64,000 nt of DNA from Hominisplanchenecus_A murintestinalis (GTDB taxonomy: Bacteria > Bacillota > Clostridia > Lachnospirales > Lachnospiraceae): NCBI RefSeq assembly GCF_943193015.1, contig NZ_CALPCM010000004.1, positions 67,838-131,837 of the forward strand. The letters run 5' to 3'. The translations under genes and the position numbers were made by a program. Below are positions 59,416 through 64,000 of this stretch, one piece after another. The stretch's first letter is position 1. Each line of letters starts with the position of its first letter. The notes beneath the pieces were generated by a model. It saw only the letters and a list, made by a program, of their open reading frames with translations. It did not search any database and was not told the origin of the DNA.

Positions 59416-59483
59416 TTGACAAGTAGGAATAACAGGAATATAATGCAGATAAATCAAATAATTCATATCAAATAAGTAGGAAT
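59416..59483 (+). promoter_or_regulatory. Consensus cysK promoter with a repeated putative operator
   Basis: Perfect TTGACA (59416-59421), 17 bases, perfect TATAAT (59439-59444). AAGTAGGAAT occurs at 59421-59430, inside the spacer, and again at 59474-59483, just before the ribosome site. A third partial copy (CAGGAAT) precedes the -10. A repressor bound there would block a strong promoter, as Rrf2-type (CymR/IscR) regulators do for sulfur genes in Firmicutes. The operator identity is inferred. Confidence 0.65.
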
Positions 59484-59499
59484 TAAAGAAGGAGGAATT

Positions 59500-60432
59500 A
59501 TGGGAACTATTTATCGGGGCGCTTTGGAGTTGATAGGGAACACGCCTATGGTGGAAGTGATTAATATTGAGAAGGAATTGGGATTGGAGGCCAGAGTCCT
59601 GGCAAAATTAGAATATTTTAATCCGGCCGGAAGTGTAAAAGACAGGGTAGCTAAGAGTATGATTGAGGATGCCGAAGAGAAAGGGATTTTGAAGGAAGGC
59701 TCTGTCATTATTGAGCCGACATCAGGAAATACAGGAATTGGCCTGGCTTCGATTGCGGCGGTTAAGGGGTATCGGATAATTCTTACTATGCCAGAAACAA
59801 TGAGCGTGGAAAGACGGAATATTTTGAAAGCATATGGTGCGGAGCTGGTGCTTACAGAAGGGGCGCAAGGGATGAAAGGAGCGATTGCCAAGGCAGAGGA
59901 GCTGGCGAAAGAGATTCCCGGAAGCTTTCTTCCGGGACAGTTCGTGAATCCGGCAAATCCGGAAACGCACAGGCAGACTACAGGACCGGAAATCTGGAAG
60001 GATACGGATGGACAAGTGGATATTTTCGTGGCCGGAGTAGGTACGGGAGGAACGCTTACAGGTGTGGGAGAATATCTAAAAACTAAAAATGAAAAAATAA
60101 AAGTGGTGGCAGTAGAGCCGGCAGCATCTCCGGTGCTTTCGGAAGGAAAAGGCGGCGCGCACAAGATTCAGGGAATTGGAGCCGGATTTGTACCAGAAGT
60201 TTTGAACACTTCTATCTATGATGAAATTCTTGCGGTTGAGAATGAGGATGCGTTTGCTGTTGGAAAACTGATAGCGAAGAAAGAAGGGATTCTGGTGGGA
60301 ATTTCATCAGGAGCTGCGCTATCCGCCGCGATTCAGCTGGCAAAACGCCCGGAAAATAAAGGAAAGACCATAGTAGCGCTGTTGCCGGATACGGGCGACC
60401 GATATTATTCTACGCCTTTATTTACGGAGTAA
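59500..60432 (+). CDS. cysK: Cysteine synthase (O-acetylserine sulfhydrylase A)
   Basis: 310 residues, PLP fold type II. Lys in PAGSVKDRVAKSMIEDAE (about 42-59), phosphate loop GTGGTLTG, substrate loop TSGNTGIGLA. Converts O-acetylserine and sulfide to cysteine in the cytoplasm. GAAGGAGG precedes the ATG. Followed 45 bases later by O-acetylhomoserine sulfhydrylase, with no terminator, so cysteine and homocysteine synthesis share one message. No cysE is in the window. Confidence 0.96.
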   Translation: MGTIYRGALELIGNTPMVEVINIEKELGLEARVLAKLEYFNPAGSVKDRVAKSMIEDAEEKGILKEGSVIIEPTSGNTGIGLASIAAVKGYRIILTMPETMSVERRNILKAYGAELVLTEGAQGMKGAIAKAEELAKEIPGSFLPGQFVNPANPETHRQTTGPEIWKDTDGQVDIFVAGVGTGGTLTGVGEYLKTKNEKIKVVAVEPAASPVLSEGKGGAHKIQGIGAGFVPEVLNTSIYDEILAVENEDAFAVGKLIAKKEGILVGISSGAALSAAIQLAKRPENKGKTIVALLPDTGDRYYSTPLFTE

Positions 60433-60477
60433 GCAGTGATGGAATGGAAGATTTATACAGAATGAGGAGGACATATT

Positions 60478-61788
60478 ATGAGTAAAAAAATAACAAGGGA
60501 AAACAGGAAATTTAAGTTTGAAACTTTGCAGCTTCATGTAGGACAGGAGCAGCCGGATTCTGCTACAGACGCGAGAGCAGTGCCGATTTACCAGACGTCT
60601 TCTTATGTGTTCCGAAATAGTGATCATGCTGCGGCAAGGTTTGGGCTGTCAGATGCCGGCAATATTTATGGGAGACTGACCAATCCGACGGAGGACGTCT
60701 TTGAGAAGAGAATTGCAGCGCTGGAGGGCGGCGTTGCGGCTCTGGCTGTGGCGTCTGGGGCGGCGGCGATTACGTATACGATTGAGAATTTGGCTCAGAA
60801 CGGGGATCATATTGTTTCAGCAAAAAATATTTATGGAGGTTCCTATAATTTGCTGGCACATACGCTGCCGCAGTATGGAATTCAGACTACATTTGTAGAT
60901 ATTTTTGATTATGATGCGGTAGAGGCGGCGATTCAGGAGAATACAAAAGCGCTCTTTATCGAGACGCTGGGAAACCCGAATTCTGATGTGGTCGATATTG
61001 AAAAGGTGGCAGAGATTGCACATGCGCATAAGATTCCCCTTGTGGTAGACAGTACATTTGCTACGCCGTATCTGGTAAGACCTATAGAATATGGAGCGGA
61101 TATTGTTGTACATTCCGCAACGAAGTTCATTGGCGGGCATGGGACGACGCTGGGCGGCGTAATCGTAGACAGTGGAAAGTTTGACTGGAAAGCTTCCGGC
61201 AAATTTCCATCCCTGACCGAGCCTAATCCAAGTTATCACGGCATCAGCTTTACAAAAGCGGCCGGCGCTGCTGCGTTTGTGACGAAAATCCGTGCGATTC
61301 TCCTGAGGGATACAGGGGCGACGCTTTCACCTTTTCATGCATTTTTGCTGCTGCAGGGTCTGGAAACGCTTTCTCTCCGTGTGGAGCGTCATGTATCAAA
61401 TGCGCTGAAAGTGGTAGAGTATCTAAATGGCCATCCGCAGGTAGAAAGGGTGAACCATCCGTCGGTGGCGGAGGATGCCGTGCAGCAGGAATTGTATAAA
61501 AAATATTTCCCCAGGGGCGGCGGCTCGATTTTTACGTTTGAAATCAAAGGAGATGCGCAGAAAGCGAAAGATTTTATTGATAATTTGGAGCTATTTTCTT
61601 TGTTGGCGAATGTGGCGGATGTGAAATCTCTGGTTATCCATCCGGCAACTACTACCCACAGCCAGTGCACTGATAAGGAACTGACTGAACAGGGTATTAA
61701 ACCGAATACTATCAGGCTTTCGGTGGGAACAGAAAATATAGATGATATTATTCAGGATTTGGGAGAGGCATTCAAAGCGGTTCAATAA
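60478..61788 (+). CDS. metY: O-acetylhomoserine aminocarboxypropyltransferase (sulfhydrylase)
   Basis: 436 residues of the Cys/Met PLP enzyme family. PLP lysine in HSATKFIGGHGTTLGG (about 205-220), and the marks NIYGRLTNPTEDVFEKRIAALEGG and LGNPNSDV. Uses sulfide and O-acetylhomoserine to make homocysteine. The insertion typical of MetY rather than MetB/MetC (KFPSLTEPNPSYHGISF) is present. GAGGAGG precedes the ATG. Second gene of the cysK operon, ended by the hairpin at 61808. Confidence 0.94.
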   Translation: MSKKITRENRKFKFETLQLHVGQEQPDSATDARAVPIYQTSSYVFRNSDHAAARFGLSDAGNIYGRLTNPTEDVFEKRIAALEGGVAALAVASGAAAITYTIENLAQNGDHIVSAKNIYGGSYNLLAHTLPQYGIQTTFVDIFDYDAVEAAIQENTKALFIETLGNPNSDVVDIEKVAEIAHAHKIPLVVDSTFATPYLVRPIEYGADIVVHSATKFIGGHGTTLGGVIVDSGKFDWKASGKFPSLTEPNPSYHGISFTKAAGAAAFVTKIRAILLRDTGATLSPFHAFLLLQGLETLSLRVERHVSNALKVVEYLNGHPQVERVNHPSVAEDAVQQELYKKYFPRGGGSIFTFEIKGDAQKAKDFIDNLELFSLLANVADVKSLVIHPATTTHSQCTDKELTEQGIKPNTIRLSVGTENIDDIIQDLGEAFKAVQ

Positions 61789-61807
61789 ATTTCAGAGATT
61801 TAAGGAC

Positions 61808-61848
61808 AAAGTTACCATTTGAGGAGATTAGGATGGTAACTTTTTCTT
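61808..61848 (+). terminator. Terminator of the cysK-metY operon
   Basis: AAAGTTACCAT (61808-61818) pairs with ATGGTAACTTT (61833-61843), then TTCTTTC. Confidence 0.88.
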
Positions 61849-61995
61849 TCAATTTAAAATGAAATTGGCGGATTGCTTTTTGATGTTATCCGGTGGAATT
61901 TCTTATCGCGATGTAGTATAATGAAAAAAGTCAGTGGTTTTTATGCAAAGAGCACAAAGAAAAATAGGCTGAGGAAAGAAGGGGAAGAGGCATCG

Positions 61996-62088
61996 GTGAA
62001 AAGCGTACAGCTGAAAGGAAAGGCGCCAAAAACGATTAAGACAGACACGTTCAAAAAAGGAAAAGTCGATATAGAAGGGAGACAATAA
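61996..62088 (+). CDS. Possible 30-residue basic leader peptide before malic enzyme
   Basis: GTG start preceded by GGGGAAGAGG, ending two bases before the malic enzyme ATG. The product is lysine-rich (VKSVQLKGKAPKTIKTDTFKK). The same frame extends up to an ATG at 61921, but a TATAAT at 61917-61922 coincides with that ATG, so translation from there is unlikely. It could be a translated leader that couples to malic enzyme, or chance. Low confidence. Confidence 0.25.
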   Translation: MKSVQLKGKAPKTIKTDTFKKGKVDIEGRQ

Positions 62089-62090
62089 AG

Positions 62091-63263
62091 ATGGATTATG
62101 CAAAAGAGTCTTTAAAGATGCATTATGATTTAAAGGGGAAGCTGGAAATAAAGTCGAGGGCGGCTGTTGATTCAAAAGAGGCGCTGAGCCTGGCGTATAC
62201 GCCTGGCGTTGCTGAGCCATGTCTGGAAATTCAGAAAGATGTGAATAAAAGCTTTGATTTGACACGGCGCTGGAATACGGTTGCAGTCGTAACAGATGGA
62301 ACGGCTGTCCTGGGGCTGGGCGATATCGGGCCAGAGGCCGGAATGCCTGTTATGGAAGGGAAATGTGTACTCTTTAAGGAGTTTGGGGATGTGGACGCGA
62401 TTCCGCTGTGTGTCCGCAGCAAGGATGTAGATGAAATTGTAAAGACCGTAGAGCTGCTGGCTGGAAGTTTTGGGGGCGTGAACCTGGAAGATATTTCTGC
62501 ACCGCGGTGTTTTGAGATTGAGAAGAAACTGAAAGCGTGCTGTGATATCCCGATTTTCCATGACGATCAGCATGGAACGGCAGTTATCACACTGGCGGGT
62601 ATTATCAATGCCCTGAAGCTGGTAGGGAAGAAGCTGGAGGATGTAAAAATTGTCACATCCGGAGCAGGCGCGGCAGGAATTGCAATTATCCGGCTGTTGA
62701 TGTCCATGGGACTGAAAAATGTTATCATGACAGACCGTAAGGGGGCGATTTATGAAGGCAGGGAAGGGCTCAATCCGATAAAAGAGGAAATGGCGAAAAT
62801 TACAAACTTTAAGCATGAGAAGGGAACATTGGCGGAAGTGGTTCAGGGTGCAGATGTGTTTATCGGCGTATCGGCTCCGGGGACTCTTACACAGGATATG
62901 GTTCGGAGTATGGCAAAGGATCCGATTATTTTTGCCTGTGCAAATCCTACGCCGGAAATCTTTCCGGATGAGGCGAAAGCTGCGGGCGCGGCAGTGATAT
63001 CCACGGGGCGTTCGGATTTTCCGAACCAGGTAAATAATGTCCTTTGTTTCCCGGGAATCTTCCGGGGCGCGCTGGATGTGAGGGCCTCGGATATCAATGA
63101 TAAGATGAAAGTGGCGGCGGCTTATGCGATTGCAGGGCTGGTTAGTGACGAGGAATTGACAGCAGACTATATACTTCCGGCTGCATTTGACAGCAGGGTG
63201 AAAGATGCCGTAGCGGAAGCTGTCAGAAAAGCAGCGGTTGAGAGCGGCGTGGCGAGGATATAA
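62091..63263 (+). CDS. NAD(P)-dependent malic enzyme (malate dehydrogenase, decarboxylating)
   Basis: 390 residues, the short bacterial form without a phosphotransacetylase domain. Decarboxylates malate to pyruvate. Marks: SLAYTPGVAEPC, VTDGTAVLGLGDIGPEAGMPVMEGK, metal site IFHDDQHGTA, Rossmann VTSGAGAAGIAIIRLL. In this class cofactor choice (NAD or NADP) is hard to tell. AGGGAGAC precedes the ATG. A TATAAT at 61917 is the likely -10. With isocitrate dehydrogenase it is one of two NADPH/pyruvate-related enzymes in the window. Confidence 0.94.
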   Translation: MDYAKESLKMHYDLKGKLEIKSRAAVDSKEALSLAYTPGVAEPCLEIQKDVNKSFDLTRRWNTVAVVTDGTAVLGLGDIGPEAGMPVMEGKCVLFKEFGDVDAIPLCVRSKDVDEIVKTVELLAGSFGGVNLEDISAPRCFEIEKKLKACCDIPIFHDDQHGTAVITLAGIINALKLVGKKLEDVKIVTSGAGAAGIAIIRLLMSMGLKNVIMTDRKGAIYEGREGLNPIKEEMAKITNFKHEKGTLAEVVQGADVFIGVSAPGTLTQDMVRSMAKDPIIFACANPTPEIFPDEAKAAGAAVISTGRSDFPNQVNNVLCFPGIFRGALDVRASDINDKMKVAAAYAIAGLVSDEELTADYILPAAFDSRVKDAVAEAVRKAAVESGVARI

Positions 63264-63286
63264 AAGATACAAACCAACAGAAGTAA

Positions 63287-63382
63287 CAGGGCAGGACTGC
63301 GGAAGCAGACCTGCCCTGAATCATGATACAATGAAAATTTCTGAAATACAAAACAGGGAATGTTGAAAAACACTCCCTGTTT
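63287..63382 (+). terminator. Two hairpins after the malic enzyme gene
   Basis: First, CAGGGCAGG/CCTGCCCTG with an inner CTGC/GCAG (63287-63318); it has no T-run. Second, AAACAGGGA/TCCCTGTTT (63351-63382) followed by CCCCATTTT. The two lie between malic enzyme and the convergent tRNA gene and may serve both. Confidence 0.6.
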
Positions 63383-63416
63383 CCCCATTTTATGCTCTCC
63401 TGTGTATGAAAGCAAA

Positions 63417-63488
63417 CAGTCCGTAGGGGAATCGAACCCCTGTTTCCGCCGTGAGAGGGCGGCGTCTTAACCGCTTGACCAACGGACC
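63417..63488 (-). tRNA. tRNA-Glu (anticodon CTC)
   Basis: Read on the minus strand it starts GGTCCGTTGGTCAAGCGG. The acceptor pairs GGTCCGT with ACGGACT (G-U at the first pair), the D stem is GTC/GAC, the anticodon stem CCGCC/GGCGG encloses CTCTCAC with anticodon CTC, and the T arm is AGGGG/CCCCT with loop TTCGATT. It decodes GAG. CCA is not encoded. It stands as a single gene. Confidence 0.95.
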
Positions 63489-63581
63489 ATGCGTTTCCGA
63501 CTTCTCTATGTTACTACAACTTCTATGAAAAAGCAAGCATTTTTTTCGTTTTTTTAATTTTTGTTTCTTGAGGAAAAACAC

Positions 63582-63610
63582 TTGAAGTACTGGGACAAAT
63601 TGTGTATGAT
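63582..63610 (+). promoter_or_regulatory. Promoter of yajC
   Basis: TTGAAG (63582-63587), 17 bases, TATGAT (63605-63610), about 50 bases before the start codon. Confidence 0.55.
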
Positions 63611-63663
63611 AGATAAGATTGGAAAAATTTTAAAAAGCAGTATAGGACGTAGGAGGAAACAAA

Positions 63664-63972
63664 ATGAATTTATTAACGCAGGCGGCCGGTGCAGGAATGG
63701 GAATCGGGGTACTCATTTTCTATGTGATTATCATTGTGGGTATCATGTATTTTATGGCGATCAGGCCGCAGAAAAAAGAGCAGAAAAGGGTTGCAGCTAT
63801 GTTGTCAGAAATGGAAATCGGCGATAGCGTAGTGACGAACAGCGGATTTTACGGCGTACTGATTGACATCACCGAAGAAGATGTGATTGTTGAATTCGGA
63901 AGCAACAAAAACTGCCGCATTCCTATGCGGAAATCGGCGATTGCGGAAGTGGAAAAACAGGGCATGGAGTAA
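63664..63972 (+). CDS. yajC: Preprotein translocase subunit YajC
   Basis: 102 residues. One N-terminal membrane segment (about 12-33), then the family mark YFMAIRPQKKEQKR and a beta-rich cytoplasmic domain (GDSVVTNSGFYGVLIDITEEDVIVEFG). Accessory subunit of SecDF at the Sec translocon. AGGAGG precedes the ATG. The window ends 28 bases after the stop with GGCCGCTGCGCCGCAGC, which may begin a terminator cut off by the edge. Confidence 0.94.
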   Translation: MNLLTQAAGAGMGIGVLIFYVIIIVGIMYFMAIRPQKKEQKRVAAMLSEMEIGDSVVTNSGFYGVLIDITEEDVIVEFGSNKNCRIPMRKSAIAEVEKQGME

Positions 63973-64000
63973 AAGCAAAAAAAGGCCGCTGCGCCGCAGC

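Noticed and set aside
59399..59499. SAM or other sulfur riboswitch before cysK
   Set aside because: Leader is about 50 bases with no stem structure; the repeated AAGTAGGAAT suggests protein control instead.
61921..62088. 55-codon lysine-rich gene starting at the ATG 61921
   Set aside because: That ATG lies inside a TATAAT and has no ribosome site; only a shorter 30-codon frame is listed, at low confidence.
62172..63272. 366-codon minus-strand frame opposite malic enzyme
   Set aside because: Shadow of a certain gene; Cys/His/Arg-rich product without family features.

Overview
The window looks like chromosome from a spore-forming, anaerobic Firmicute of the Lachnospiraceae (Clostridium cluster XIVa). 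The evidence is a full-length spo0A with 0A boxes in front of it, a SleB-type spore cortex hydrolase, a Csp-like germination protease, strong AGGAGG ribosome sites, a leucine T-box leader, ferredoxin-rich redox proteins, and a DUF5717/Hsp70-like gene set that I associate with this family. The genus is not resolved. No phage, plasmid, insertion sequence or CRISPR array was found.

Layout. 1-5.4 kb: tail of a membrane protein, then a divergent antimicrobial-peptide defence cassette: sensor kinase and response regulator on the minus strand, and an ABC transporter of the LanFEG/CprABC type plus a small membrane protein on the plus strand. Tandem 11-bp direct repeats lie between the two arms. 5.4-7.6 kb: a gene-poor stretch, then a redox cluster (ferredoxin, NapH-like membrane protein, thioredoxin) facing a Crp/Fnr regulator. 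7.9-15 kb: HelD-type helicase, spo0A, glgA, an aldo/keto reductase and a DUF362 ferredoxin protein. 15-21 kb: TerD-like and AIM24 genes, two small unknown genes, a 43-residue acidic peptide, a cysteine/glycine-rich double-hydrophobic protein, and two subtilases. 21-26 kb: NADP-isocitrate dehydrogenase, an AAA-ATPase/PD-(D/E)XK protein and an ABC-F ATPase.

26-31.7 kb: DeoR regulator, arginase-fold protein, and a PTS EIICB - metallo-hydrolase - M24-like operon of unknown substrate. 31.9-37.4 kb: a three-gene operon of a giant DUF5717 protein, a degenerate Hsp70/actin-like ATPase and a helical-repeat protein; this is the best candidate for an undescribed system. 37.4-40 kb: amino-acid ABC importer. 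40-45.2 kb: purC, purF, purB and purA. 45.4-48.9 kb: a second ABC exporter with its own two-component system. 49-54.3 kb: five-gene peptide/nickel-family importer. 54.6-56 kb: Rpn-type nuclease and Nudix hydrolase. 56-64 kb: T-box-controlled leuA, sleB-like gene, cysK and O-acetylhomoserine sulfhydrylase, malic enzyme, tRNA-Glu and yajC.

How parts fit together: central anabolism (purines, leucine, sulfur amino acids, glycogen, 2-oxoglutarate supply by isocitrate dehydrogenase) sits beside sporulation and germination functions and two separate peptide-stress ABC/two-component modules. Many starts were moved from the longest frame to a downstream codon with a proper ribosome site; at helD and the sleB-like gene a sigma-A promoter inside the longer frame makes the shorter start much more likely.
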